DNA from: Eudorina sp. 2006-703-Eu-15
Lineage: Eukaryota; Chlorophyta; Chlorophyceae; Chlamydomonadales; Volvocaceae
Length of the DNA: 64,000 nucleotides
Reading direction: 5' to 3'
Assembly: GCA_003117195.1 (NCBI GenBank)
Contig: BDSI01000035.1
Location: 308,001 to 372,000, forward strand
In this document: positions 27,401 to 39,082 of the stretch, in pieces
Layout: the number at the start of each line of letters is the position of its first letter
Position numbering within the stretch: position 1 is the first letter of the stretch
The notes under the pieces: model-generated
Database searches by the model: none
What the model saw: the letters and a program-made list of their open reading frames with translations, nothing else
Told to the model about the DNA's origin: nothing
Program-made: the position numbers and the translations under genes

Positions 27401-29606
27401 GGACTGTACCTGTGAGGCGGCAGCAGGAAGAGGCAGAGCGTGGCGCCATTCGGCAACCCGCCCAGGCTGCGCCGTACAAGCCCGTGTGCTCCACCGGCCC
27501 ACTCGTGGTCTCGTGCTTGCTGCCGTACAAGCCACTGTACGACCGCGCGCAGGTGGCGCCCTGCGGTTTAACAACACGTTGCGCTGCAGTGACAAGGCAG
27601 GGTAGCTAACCGCGTCCCTGGGTACAGGGCTGTAAACCCCAGAATCCAAGAGCAGCAATCGCATTTGGTTAGTTTGCCCGGGAACGACGCTGGTGCAAGA
27701 ACCATCTTGACATCACCATTCCACCAGTAACCAAAGCTCCTCCCCGGGGCGACTCATCACGGCCTTCCAGGGGCCAAGGGTCCACCTTGTAACGGTTTGA
27801 TTTGAAGTGAAGGCCTTCCTGGTCGCGCCCGTCCTTCTTTCTCTCGGAAACCCGCCCCACAGACAAAACCACAAAACCAACCAAAACTCACTGTGGTCCA
27901 AGCTGTCGCCGTACGCGGGCGTGTCCTGCAGTCGGAGCTTAAGTGTGCGGCGCGCGTCCTCCAACGGGATGTCCGGCAGTGCCGTACACATCGAGTCGGG
28001 GTCGCGGATGAAGTCGGCCAGCGTGGCACCTGGTACGGCACAAACCCGGCGATCTGACCCAGTGCCGTATCGCACCTCGGCGTTCCGCCTTGTTATTATT
28101 GAGGATGTTACAGCATCCATGGCATTGCAGCATCCATGCCCTCCCAGGGGTGCTGAGAGTGTGTGTACTAAAAGTATCCCATTCAAGCCGTGGGATGTGC
28201 CCGAACAAGAAAGCTAGAACACGAAAGCTCGGTCGAATCACCACCACGGACAAGTCGCGGATCAACATGAAACCGACGCCCCGTCGCAGTGCGTGTGGTG
28301 GGCTGGCTGAGGCGACAGTCAGCAGTGACCCATGGGCCCTTCGAAAGTATGTAACCCGTGAAGTTTGAAACCAGTGAAATTTGAAACCAGTGAAAAGGAT
28401 CAATCCATCCAAGGGTATGATCGTATCCTTGGATGAAATGATTCGATAGCGGGTCCCGCAAGCGACCATCTACGCACGCCAGGGAGGGAGAAGGCAACAG
28501 TGAGATGCCGTACATTGACTTGTGCCTCACCCTGTGCCCCGGCCAACGCCGCCGCCTGATCCGCCCCGTCGCCGCCTCCGCCGCCGAACCACTCCGCCAG
28601 GTTGGCGACGAGCGTCGTCTTGCCCAGCGCGGGGCCCCCGACCACCAGAAGGTTGAGATGCAGCGGCGGCAAGTGAGGGGGCACCTGCCGGCCGTGGCGG
28701 AGCAGCGCCCGGAAGTCGGCAACGGCAGCCGCGTCGGCGGCTCCCGTGTCGGTAGCTACCCCAGCCAGCGGCGCCGGCGCCGGCGCGGTCTGAACGTTGA
28801 CTGCTCCGGTGCCGTACTGCGGGACGGTAGCAGTGCCAAGGGCCGCCGCCCACGGCGCTGGCGGGGCCGGCGGGTCCGGGGCGCCGTCGTCACCGCCGCC
28901 GCTGCCGCCGCGGGGCAGCATGCTGGATTCGGTGAGGCTCTTGAACATGACGCCCCAGTTGATGCCGCCGGCCGGCGCGGCGGCGGTGGCGGCGGCGGCG
29001 GCGGCGCCGGCGGTCGCCGCGGCGCGGTGGCGGTGGGAACCCTGTGCAGCGTGCACAGCACCCCCAGCCCGGGCCTTGAACATGAATGAATGAATGAATG
29101 AATGAATGAATGAATGAATGGATGAATGGATGAATGGATGAATGGATGAATGAATGGATGAATGAATGAATGAACGTTGACAGCGGGAACATGTCAGGCA
29201 TCGCAAGCTGCCCGGTTTTTGTGAGGCCTTGGAAGCCTTGTGGCTTGCGCAGGAGAGGACTGGCCGCGGCCCGCGGTTCTCATTTCGCGGTGTCAGGTGA
29301 ATTAGCTCCCAAACGTGTAACGTGGCGAGGCTCCGGCTGTCACGGACGATCCATGGGTATGCCCTGGAACAGGTAAATAATTTTCTAGCAAGGTGTGCGG
29401 CCTTCCCCAGTACACCCTTCACCCATGTAACACTCGCCAGAGCGCCGGCGCGCGCGCTGTTCCGGTTGCATGCGTCCCGCAGCAGCAGTGCCACGATTGG
29501 CTTTTGACGTGGCCTGGCTTACCGCGGCGCGCGTCTCGGCCTCCGCAGCTGCGGCCTCCTCGTGCGTCACCAGGTGCTCGGCGTCGAAGCTCTCTCCGCT
29601 TGTCAT
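24436..29606 (-). CDS. Septin GTPase, 750 aa
   Basis: Cytoskeletal GTPase forming filaments at membranes and division sites. Seven minus-strand exons: 29606-29523, 29041-28531, 28029-27892, 27560-27410, 27085-26970, 26561-26033 and 25159-24436, all phases closing. G1 is GGPALGKTT (about 163-171). G3 is DTPAYGD (about 234-240), where septins normally have DTPGYGD. Then come LRAVVQWLVRQQ, LCLFLLPPHR and the G4 block VVPLIAKADCHTPEE (AKAD about 318-321). RRYSWGSANAL matches the septin-unique element, and EDLWSVQEEAMRRYLTF ends the G domain. A Ser/Gly-rich insertion (26400-26480) sits before that element. The tail has a short coiled coil (LAQLAAQVVQAEMQRDAALARIAELE split by Ala) and a Pro/Ser/Ala-rich end. 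Green algae typically have one septin. The exon 2 start could be earlier at an in-frame AG. Confidence 0.88.
25668..25750 (-). tRNA. trnR-UCU: tRNA-Arg (UCU), 11-base intron, nested in septin intron 6
   Basis: The minus strand folds as a full cloverleaf: acceptor GTCCCGT/ACGGGAC, D arm GCGT/ACGC, anticodon stem CCAGA/TCTGG, and T arm ATGGG-TTCGAAT-CCCAT. The anticodon TCT is at 34-36, followed by A37 and an 11-base intron (CATAATTGGAT) at the canonical 37/38 position. Spliced length is 72. A box TGGCGTAGTGG and B box GGTTCGAATCC match consensus exactly. The gene lies on the same strand as the septin, inside its last intron (26032-25160). No run of four T occurs for more than 200 bases downstream. 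Confidence 0.95.
29083..29175. repeat. (TGAA)n microsatellite with GATGAATG interruptions
   Basis: Tetranucleotide tract in septin intron 1, just upstream of exon 2. It translates as Ile-His-Ser on the minus strand but lies outside the exon model. Confidence 0.9.
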
Positions 29607-31956
29607 GGACCAAAAGCGCAGCTGCGGGCACCTCAGAAATCAAACCGGCCCTCACAGACCAGCAGGCCTTCAAGGTGCTGGGCCTGCCGAATTGTCGCTT
29701 TCGGAGACCGTGCACCCAATCGATCCAATCACATGCAGAACTACTGTACCCTACATCAGCTGCCTGCGAATGCTGTTTTCGTCTGGCGCGCAGAGGGCCC
29801 AAGAGACGCGCGCTTGCCGGTCCTCGGACGTCGTGCCATGGCTTCCGAGAACGAATCTCCCATCCAAAGCCGGATGGCCCGGCGAGGGGACCGTGATTGA
29901 TCTGACGTGCGCTGTGAAAGGTACCTCTGCCGATCGGCTTTCGCGACATACAAGCACAGTTTGCGTGTCTTGCGAGTCATGGTACATCTCGTGATGTATG
30001 AATGAACGTTACATGTTGGAGAATGCATGCTGGCGATGTGGGATGCGGGCAAAGGGCGGTGTGAGGTTCGCGCGAGAATGATTACGGCATCGACGAACCA
30101 CGCCAATAACGGGTATGCCCGTCAAGCAGGCACGTTCCGTGTCCTCGATGCATTGTTGTGCCAGGCGATCGCGCGCGGCCGATGGGAGGCCTGGAAATGC
30201 TCGCTTTAGTTCAGGTTACGCGAAGGGGCGCGGATAGGTTCCGGTCACGAAAGCCACGGTCAGACATGGCCACAGGCTTTCTACGTTTCTGGAAACGTAA
30301 AGCAAACATCTCTAGGTGCCGCCGCTGCGGCATTTGCCACCCAGTGACACCAGGAGCTTGACCAGCCCGACTTCCGCCACGCCAGCACGCGACGCGACCC
30401 ACGGGTCGACACCACCGTACGACGCGCAAAACCCAGGCCCAAACCTGACTTACCGTACGGTATTTCGGAGTGCTGCGCACTGCACACCCGGACACATACA
30501 CAGAAGCAAACTCGTACTTTGCCTGTTTCCTCTGGCGGTGGACCGCGGACACCCACACGGCCCCAACCCAGACCTAGGGCCCAGACGCGCTGTGTCACGG
30601 GGCGAGCTGGCCCGGGGCGGTGCGGGGCGAGAAGCCCGACAGGAAAGGTTGGTAAAAGCAAGGAAGCCCTGTCGTAGGTCGGAAACTCCACGATGGAAGG
30701 GATTCCCTCTTCCCGCCCAGGTGCGCGCTGCGGAGCGGACGCAAAAGAGGCGGGCGCAAGAGAGGACTGTAACTCCTAATGCGCTTCATGAAGGCGGCGG
30801 GTGCGCTGGGGCATATGGGCAGGAGGGGCCGGCGGGACGAGTGCCGTTCGGATCACCATCAGTAGTAATGTTGCGGGGACGCACCCAGACATTCGGGCCA
30901 ACCCCGCGAATGGATGTACACGTGTCGGGGGACACCCTGGTCGCACTCGAGAAAGAAGAAGCTCAGCCCATCGCACTTCTGTCCTGCTGTCCGCTCAAAC
31001 CATTCCAGACAAAGCGAACGGGCAAAACAGCCGCCGCACGAGCACCACGGCGCGTGCACCAATCTCAGGACCTCAGGACGCGAACCCTGGGTCGGCGTCG
31101 TCGCGCGGAACATCGCCGACATCCACAAGGTTGCAATCCACAAGGGGCACATCCGGGACACACCGCGTCCCTGTCCTCCATCCCGTCTCTGCGCTTTCGT
31201 ACATCTTCAGTACCTCCGGCTCTAATTCTTCTGCCTGTGTGCCAACGTTTGGCTTCCGTCCCCGATTCTTCCGCGTGTGCTCATGCTCGGCTTCGGTCCC
31301 CGATTCTTCTCATCACGAATGGAGGGCACGCATGTGCCCTGACGCCATGGTCCAGGGGCAGGCGCTGCTATGTGGGCCTCCCGGCCAAGAAAGAAGATGC
31401 TGTCCAAGAATGTCTGGGAGCAGCAGCCGTAGTCGCTTTCCTGCCATGCAAAACGTCCCACTCTCCGGACCACAACTTCTAGCAGTGTACGGACCGTATA
31501 CACCCGTACGGTACGGACCGTACACCCGTGCGGTACTCGTTCGCCTTGAAGGCTGTTGTCCCCAATGCCCAACCCCACATGCGGGCATGTCACCACCGAC
31601 CCCACTCATCGCATTCCCTGTGCCGTGCCGTACCGTGCCGGAAGCGACACGTTTATGCACATTTCGTAAGAGACCGCGTTTCCGATCGCGTGGCAACGTC
31701 TGCACCAGGCCAAACGCATGCACGACGCACTGCCTCCAGCCCTGCACCGCCCTCTTACGGTATGCCCGTGCCCCCCGGCAGCCCTGTCTGTCCCCCTCCA
31801 CCCCACCGGTCCAGCCCGTACCCCTCCGGTCCCCCCAGGACTTGAACAACTTTGGGCTGTCACGTGCTCGTCGCCTCCAGTCGGGGGCGGCCTCAGGCGT
31901 TGCGGTGTTGCACGGTCGAAGAGCCACGCGCAGCAGTGCAGTGCCCCTGCGGTCGC
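29607..31956. other. Spacer, septin 5' flank / isoamylase 3' flank
   Basis: 2.35 kb between two minus-strand genes. Two overlapping plus-strand open frames of nearly 390 codons (30316-31482 and 30801-31976) have different phases, no conserved motif and Arg/Pro/Ser-rich composition, as expected of GC-rich noncoding DNA. A degenerate tandem unit containing GTCCCCGATTCTTC lies at 31240-31310. One GACCCACGGGTC palindrome lies at 30396. No gene is called. Confidence 0.45.
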
Positions 31957-34900
31957 TTACACCGGCTTGGCGATGAGGACGATCGACGAGTAGGCCTGTT
32001 TCGAACCGGGGGGGGGGGGGCAGCAGGCGACGTCGGCGACACAACCGAGGATAAGTCGCAGTACGGTACCAAAACGATTCAAGCGCAAGAACCTGCGTTT
32101 GGGTCCACGTTTGTGACGCCGGGGATGCTGCTCGCGAGGCAGTTCAGTCAGGACAGCTGCAATTGCTCCACTGGTGGAGACAACCTAGCCGACCGCCTCT
32201 TGGCAGGCACGGGCAACTGGGGTGGCATTCACAGGACCGAGGTCCTCGTCCCTTTGAATGCTAGCCCCATCGCCCGTGCCTGCCAAGAGGCGACGTGGTC
32301 GTGGCGCGCAAGGACGTGTCAGCACCATCACCCGTCAGTGAATCCCCAGGAAGGAAAGACCCGCCCATATGGGTCCCAGCGGCGTGGCATGCACCCTAGA
32401 GAGTGGTGCCGCCTGCCCCCCGCGGGTTCAGACACGACGACAGCCGTGCCGGCCATACGCTACCACCCACCCAAATGGCAGCCCCGTTCGCCTACCGCCT
32501 CGCTCAACCACCCACGCCTATTGGGACCCGGAACTCAATCCCTCATCGCGGCGCTTCTTCTCCGGCCCTCCCCGGGCGACCAGGCCAGCAACCAAGTCAG
32601 CAAGTCCCCGTCCTCCGCAGCCCACCTGCACGCCGTACACCGGGTCGACTCCCGCGTTGCCCCCGGGCGTGACGTCCTTGGGGGGCGGCAGGTTGGTGTC
32701 GATCAGTCGGCACCACTTGCGGCCGGGCGGCGGGCGCGGCAGCGTGGCGGCCACCTGGAAGCTGTGCGCGTTGAAGGCCGCGTAGATGTCACCCGCCTCG
32801 CGGTGGTGCAGCGTGAAGGCCAGGAAGCGGGACTCGTCGTTGAGCCAGTTGTCCTCGTGCCAGGTGATGTCACCCGGGCTGCATGCCGTACAACATCCGT
32901 ACCAGGAGGTGCCGTACCACGTCAGACCAGATCGAGACGGACAACACAACAAAAGACATGTGAGCAGGGCATTCGATGACGCGGAGAGGGCGAGAGCGTG
33001 GAATTCCGTCCAAACATTGGCACTATCTATCGTTCTGCCCAGCGTGGTACAGGTACATGTCACGGTACCATATCGCATTAGTGTTGTCATTTGCCGTACA
33101 CACAGCAATCAGTCGTTGATTGGCCTGCAGAGTGCATTCCCCGGACCGCGCCTGCCGGCCCTGTCGTACTTTAGGAAGTTCTCGCGGCCCAGTGCGGGGT
33201 GCGACCGCCGGAACGCGATGAGCTCGGACGTGAATCGCAGCAGGGCGTTCCGGGCCGGGTCGTCCTCCTCCCATTGCAGGTGCGCCATGGCCGTGTCATG
33301 GCCGTACCAGTTGTTGTTGCCGCCGTGCGTCTTTCCCACCTCGTCACCTGCCGAAGGGGGAGAGCGCGCGCCCCGCAAGCCCGGGGAGTGGGCGAGAGGC
33401 CGAGGGTATGTACGGCACACCCTCCGCACATCACACGCACACAGTTCTCTTTTACACACACACACACACACAAACTGCCCCTCCATGTCGGCATGCTGCT
33501 GCCCATGCACGCCCGATGGCGCGCCCCTGCAGCATTTATCGACAAACCCCAGTCACTTATGCTACCAACGCCAAACTTTGAACCAAATTGACAAAATTCG
33601 AACCCACAGGCGCTCAAGTCATGGAGCACGAGGCAGTGGTCAGCACATGCTATAGCACACACGTCCTTCAGTACATCTCAGTCGGCACACTTCTTCCAGC
33701 ACACGCTACTCAGCACAAGCCAGTCAGGACAGGCCATTGAGGCCACGTCGGTAGGTACACGTCCGCCCGCGCAAGGCCGTCAGTCCGCTCACGTCAGTCA
33801 GTCCGCGCACACGTCAGTCCACACACATCAGTCACCGCAGGTCCCCGTGATGCGTACCGCTGACCATCATGGGCGTCCCCTGGCTGAGCATGAGCGCCAC
33901 CAGGTAGTTCCGGATCTGCCGCTGCCGGAGCGCGGTGACCCCCGGGTCGCTCGTGGGGCCCTCCGCGCCGCAGTTCCACGAGTAGTTGTCGTTGGTGCCG
34001 TCGCGGTTGCCCTCGCCGTTGGCGTCGTTGCGCTTGTTGTTGTACGACACCATGTCGTACATGGAAAAGCCATCGTGGGCGGTGACGAAGTTGATCGAGT
34101 GGTACGGCTTGCGGTTGTGGTTGTTGTACAGGTCCGCCGAGCCCGCGAGCCGAGTTGCGAAGGCGCGCTTCATGCCTGTGTACGGCAGGGATTGAAGCAG
34201 TACGGAATGGGACAGGCGGCCAGCGCCTAACTTAAAGCTGCCAACGCTTCCATTCTACAGCTGCCCACGAGGCCGTCCTTTGTTTCCCGACGCATGCATT
34301 CAAACCACCCAGCCGCCGCATCACCGACCCACGGGCCCACTGACCCACGGGTCCACGGACCCACCGGCATCTCCCTTGATGAATCTGCGCACGTCGTCCC
34401 GGTAGCGGCCGTTCCACTCGGCCCACACGTCCCAGTTGGGGAAGCTGCCCACCTGCGACGGCGGTTTAGGGTTTCCCCGGGTTCAGGGTCCTCACGTAGC
34501 CACATGTAGTAGTAGTAGTAGTACCGTTACAGTGTGGATAGGCTTCCGGGCCCTGTCTAAGGGTTCATGTAGCGGTTTTATAACCACATGTGTCACGGAC
34601 CAGACACGGCCTCATGCCCTCGTCAGGGGCCCGGCGGGTCAGCCTCCGTCGAGAGCTCGTCACCTCTCTCCCTGGCTACCTACGTGCATCATCGTCGTCA
34701 TCATCACCGTCATCATCATCATCATCACCACCCCTCGGCACCCTAAACCCGCAGCTCCCTGTGGCGACCTAAGCCCCTGCCGCCCGTCCTGCCCCCCTCG
34801 TTACCTGGTACATCCCGATGTCCCAGGGCTCAGCGATGAGCTTGACCTGGCTGAGCAGCGGGTGCTTGGCGATGTTGCGGATGAGCGGCGGTGCGGCCAT

Positions 34901-37900
34901 CGGGTTGCCTCGCTCGTCTGAGTGGGCGTGGGTGTGTGTATGTGGGTGTGTGGATGTGGGTGTGTGGATGTGGGTGTGTGGATGTGGGTGTGTGGATGTG
35001 GGTGTGGGTGTGTGGATGATGGACGCGGTCGAACCGGTAGAACGGCTTGCATCTAGCGCATTTCTCTCACGGTGTACCGCTTGACTCACACCGCCCCACC
35101 CACCCAGACGCACGCATGCGTCGTACATGTTTGTCGTACATGTGTCGTACGTTCGTACCTCGGCACAGGCAGCTCGCCAAATCGAACCGGAACCCGTCCA
35201 CGTGATACTCCTCCACCCAGCGGACCAGGCTGTCTATGATGAGCTGAGTGACGGGGGGGTTGTTGGCGTTGACCGTGTTGCCGCACCCCGACCAGTTGAC
35301 CAGCTGCACGTACTGCGTCGGGTCGATCATGTAGTACGTCTTGTTGTCGATGCCGCGGAACGACAGCGTGTACGGATCCTTGTCGTCCGCCTCCGCCGTG
35401 TGGTTGTACACCACGTCCAGGATCACCTCGATGCCGTTCGCGTGCAGCCTAAAAAGGATCGTCCAAGGCCGTGCACAATCGTACAGGCGTCAGCGCAAGA
35501 GAAGCAGCGTTCCGACAGGCAGGAAAATAAAAAAAACAATAATAATCGGAACTCGTTCGTCCAAAAGCACATTCCTCCGCTAAGCACTCGTGTGTCTATC
35601 CCTGCCTGGCCGGCGGGCGGTCGTCGTCCCCTCAACGCCCCCAAAGCTCAGCCACACCACCCTCCCCTCCCCTCGGGTTTGCTCCTTCCATCTCACCATC
35701 TTCCCCTCACCAATCTTGTACGTCCGCCAATGTCCAATACCCTCCCCTCCCCTCCATTCCCATGTCCCGACCCATCCCGGCGCCCGGCACTGCTCACGCC
35801 TTGACCATGTCCTTGAACTCCCTCGCCACCGCCTGCGGCCCTTCGGCCACCGCCGACGGCGACGCCAGGCGGCTCATGGGCGCGAAGAAGGAGATGTGCG
35901 AGTAGCCCCACACGTTGGTCATGTGGTCCCGCGGGTTGACGAAGCGGCGGAACTCTAGCTCGTCCCACTCGAACACCGGCAGCAGCTCCACCGCGTTGAC
36001 GCCCAGAGAGGCGAGGTAGGGGGCCTGCGGGCACGTAGGACCGGGGTGGGGACGATGATGTGGGGACGGTGAAACCTGGGGCGATACGCTGATCGGGGAC
36101 CAACGCCGCGGGGGGCCGGGGGGGCAGCGCCAGGTGGCATTCATCGGGGCCGTGCGGGCGGTGGGTGTGCCCCCGGTGCCGGGGGTTTTGTTTCTTAAGC
36201 AGGCAGAACAGGAGTGCCGGGGGTTGTGTGTAGGCCCCCGGGGCCCCCGCAGGTGATCGGAAAAACCTCGGCACAAAACCGACGCAGAGCCCAGCGAGGA
36301 AGAGGAAGAAAACGGGAAAAAGGAAAACGCCTCCCCCACATCGCTCGCGCCCTTCCTCCCCTACTGAGTTACGACAATCACGACGGCCGGAACCGCAAGA
36401 AAGTCAGCGAAGGGGTACAGCCGTCGTCCGGGCGGTCCATGACGCACCGCCCCTCTTGATGTCTTGATGCCCCCCGCTGGACGCTTCCTGCTGCCCTCCC
36501 GCTCCGCGCAGCCTGGACGCCCCTAGACACCCCCAGTCAGCACCCAGCGACCCGCGGCGGGGACTGAAAACCCGCCGCCCGCTCCAGAGCTCGCTCGAGT
36601 CGTCACCTTGGCGGCCATCCCGGCGAAGGTGCCGCGCTGCTCCGGGGGCAGCCCCGAGGAGACGTCCGCCGTGAAGCAGCGCACCGGTACCTCGTAGATG
36701 ACCAAGTCCTTCAGCGCGTGGCCCGGCCGCTTGTACCCAGCGCCCCAGTCGTACGGCGCCGAGGCGAAGTCGTACGCGCCCAGGAAGAGGCTGCCGTCCT
36801 GCGCCAGTCGGCAAGGGGTCCCACCCCGGGGCGGGCGGCATGGGGCGGGTTACCCCATCCCGGCGGGTGCTGGTGCCGGGACGGCGGGTGCGGAGGTGCG
36901 GCTGGGGACGCTTCTGTGTTGATGCCCATGCCCACAGAATGTGTGCTGGCCGATGGGTATAGAGCAGGGTGGCTTGCACTACCGATTGTGTTTGCCCGCA
37001 CGGTGTACGGCCGATGCGAACTACGCATATAGTACCCGTCCCGAGCAACGTCACGCCAGTCACGTCACGTCGCGTCAGGGCCACCCGCCCTCACCGACAC
37101 CGACACCTCACCGAAACCCCCTCACCGAAACCCCCTCACCGCCCTCACCCTAGACCTCACCCGCCCCTTGAACTGCTCCACCGCGTCCCGCTGCCCGAAC
37201 TTGCGCCGCCCGGACACCAGCGGCGCGTACGGGTCCAGCAGCACCCGCCCCGGCGCCCAGCGGTTGCCAGCATCCCAGCCGCCGTCGCCGTTCACCTTGA
37301 AGCCGTACCGCACACCGCTGGCCGGGAGGCCCACCAGCTCAACGTGGAATACCTCACCTGGGAACCGATCCGTGACAGCGAAACGCAAGGACGGAAGGGG
37401 CGGGCAGGGGTGCGAGGATGGATGGAGACAGGGGCAGTTGGCTTGGTTGACACTAGGGGGAACGGGACCCCGCCGCGGGCGTGTAGGTCAAACACGCAAG
37501 AAGGGGTTGTTTGACATGTGGGTCAGGCGATGGCTTGGCTGTCGGCTGAGCGCCAAGTTCCAAGGAATATTCAATTCTTTGGGACCCATTTGTGTCTCAA
37601 GTGGGTGATTTGAACAGTGTTGGCTGCGGCGCCCGAAGGCGCTGTTGCGCGGACAGGGGCCCCAGCCCTGACCTGGCTCCCCCCACGCGCACCGGTGCGA
37701 CTGCACTCAATCTCGTCGAGCTGCTGCGCGTTCTCGTCAAACAGGCATAGCTTTGCCGACTTGGCGTTGCGGCTGAACAGAGCGAAGTTGATGCCCTGCT
37801 CTGTCTTGCTGGGCCCGAGCGGCTGGGGCCTGCCTGCATGACGCCGATCGATACACGAAGGCGGAAGCCCACGGGGAATCAATTGCACTGCCTTAACGTG

Positions 37901-38273
37901 ATGTGTGACAGGTTGCACACATATATTGTTTGCTTGCACGAAACGTCGCCCTTGTTGGAAAGAAGTTGACCAGTGACGCAATCGGCACGTGAGTTTGGCA
38001 GCCTCAGTGCATACCAGGCACAACGGACGAGTACAGCTGTGACGGAACCGCTGTCGGAGCTGCTTGCGCGTGTAACGGGAGCCTCACGAGACGCCCGCGT
38101 GTGCGCAGTGACTGCCGCCAGATGGGCGCAACATGTTGTCGTGTCAGCTGTGGCAATTGCGCTTCACAGGAACGCGGCAAGTGAACCCCAACGGATGTCG
38201 GATAAAATGCACATTGAGCCGGAACCGATGCGACGGGCTTAGCCCTGACCCCCAAAGAGGTTGTAGGGAGCAT
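31957..38273 (-). CDS. ISA3: Isoamylase-type starch debranching enzyme, ISA3-like, 764 aa
   Basis: Hydrolyses alpha-1,6 branches of starch in the plastid (GH13 family). Twelve minus-strand exons: 38273-38015, 37833-37693, 37357-37161, 36798-36607, 36024-35798, 35448-35159, 34917-34805, 34452-34365, 34175-33858, 33347-33170, 32878-32626 and 31995-31957, every phase closing. The Ser/Thr/Arg/Val-rich first exon looks like a chloroplast transit peptide. Next come the starch-binding CBM48 region ([20 protein letters not shown]) and the catalytic barrel: [17 protein letters not shown] (nucleophile Asp about 428), LIAEPWD (acid/base Glu about 465) and TAHDGF (Asp about 537). It ends [33 protein letters not shown] and ITWHEDNW fit ISA3 better than ISA1, and the length equals land-plant ISA3. 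The ISA3 over ISA1 call is from memory of family sequences. Confidence 0.92.
32194..32293. ncRNA. miRNA-precursor-like hairpin in the last isoamylase intron
   Basis: The arms at about 32194-32240 and 32248-32293 are reverse complements over roughly 45 bases. The outermost 21 bases pair perfectly (each arm reads CGCCTCTTGGCAGGCACGGG plus one C), followed by a few bulges and mismatches and a loop of about ten bases around CGAGGTCCTCG. It lies in isoamylase intron 11 (32625-31996). Either strand could fold. Transcription as a small-RNA precursor is inference. Confidence 0.5.
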
Positions 38274-39082
38274 TCCTGGAACCACTCGAAATACTGCAAA
38301 CTATTCCAATTCTTTGTATTCAGGTGATTTACAACCTCTATTGTGAGTTTCGAAATTCATCCGTAGTACTTTTTACATTAAGTCACGATTCGGTTATCAC
38401 TATCACAGCCCACAATTCGCAGCAAATCGTGATAAATGATCACTCGCGAAAGCGATCAAATGTCATGCTCATGATGAACATGGCGGTGTCGGCTACCGAC
38501 GGTTGAACTGTCGGGCTCGCCGGAAGGGCAGTGACGCTGCCAACGCATTCATAAAAGCCTGTCAGAAATCCCTTGAGAACCTATAACAAATATGGTTTAG
38601 ATGAAAGAACGTCTCCGGGCTGTGGCCAGGCTGGCCAACACCTAGTGTTACGTGCAAGCCAACGAGTCAACCCATGCCCTTCATAGTACCACTGACCGAA
38701 AGTGTTCCTGGCGGCCTTGACATAAGTATGATCACCCTTGGTGTTCGATTTTCTGAAAATTACTTGCACGTACAACCGCCAGGCCGTTATGGAAGGTGCG
38801 TCGCCTGGTCGAGCCTGGACTCACCGATATGTGGCCTTTGTAAGAAACGTCTTACATACTGTTAGAATTCTACAAGATTTGATTGAACTCTCTTCTGCCA
38901 ACCGATCCGGTCTCCTTTGCACTTGCTTTTTATCAGGTTTATCACACGGGCTTCATTCAAGAACTTATAACCAAATATCAAATTACCCTAGCTTACTAGT
39001 ACCAACAGATCCGTAGGTGATACGTTCCCTGCGCCGCCAAATCGTGCCCTGAAATTCGCGCGCCGCTGTCTCTTTTCCGACC
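38274..39082. promoter_or_regulatory. Bidirectional promoter region, isoamylase / eIF2B gamma
   Basis: 809 bases between divergent start codons. From about 38290 to 39010 the sequence is strikingly AT-rich compared with the neighbouring exons. Short open frames here lack any coding signature. The role is inferred from geometry and composition. Confidence 0.5.

Noticed and set aside
28400..29494. Septin exon 2 extending upstream through the (TGAA)n tract
   Set aside because: The frame is open there only because of the tetranucleotide repeat. A CACAG acceptor at 29042 and the phase-0 donor at 29522 give a cleaner model.
30316..31976. Two overlapping plus-strand open frames of almost 390 codons
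   Set aside because: They overlap in different phases, have no domain signature and are rich in Arg, Pro, Ser and His, as GC-rich noncoding DNA gives. They lie in the 3' flank of the isoamylase gene.
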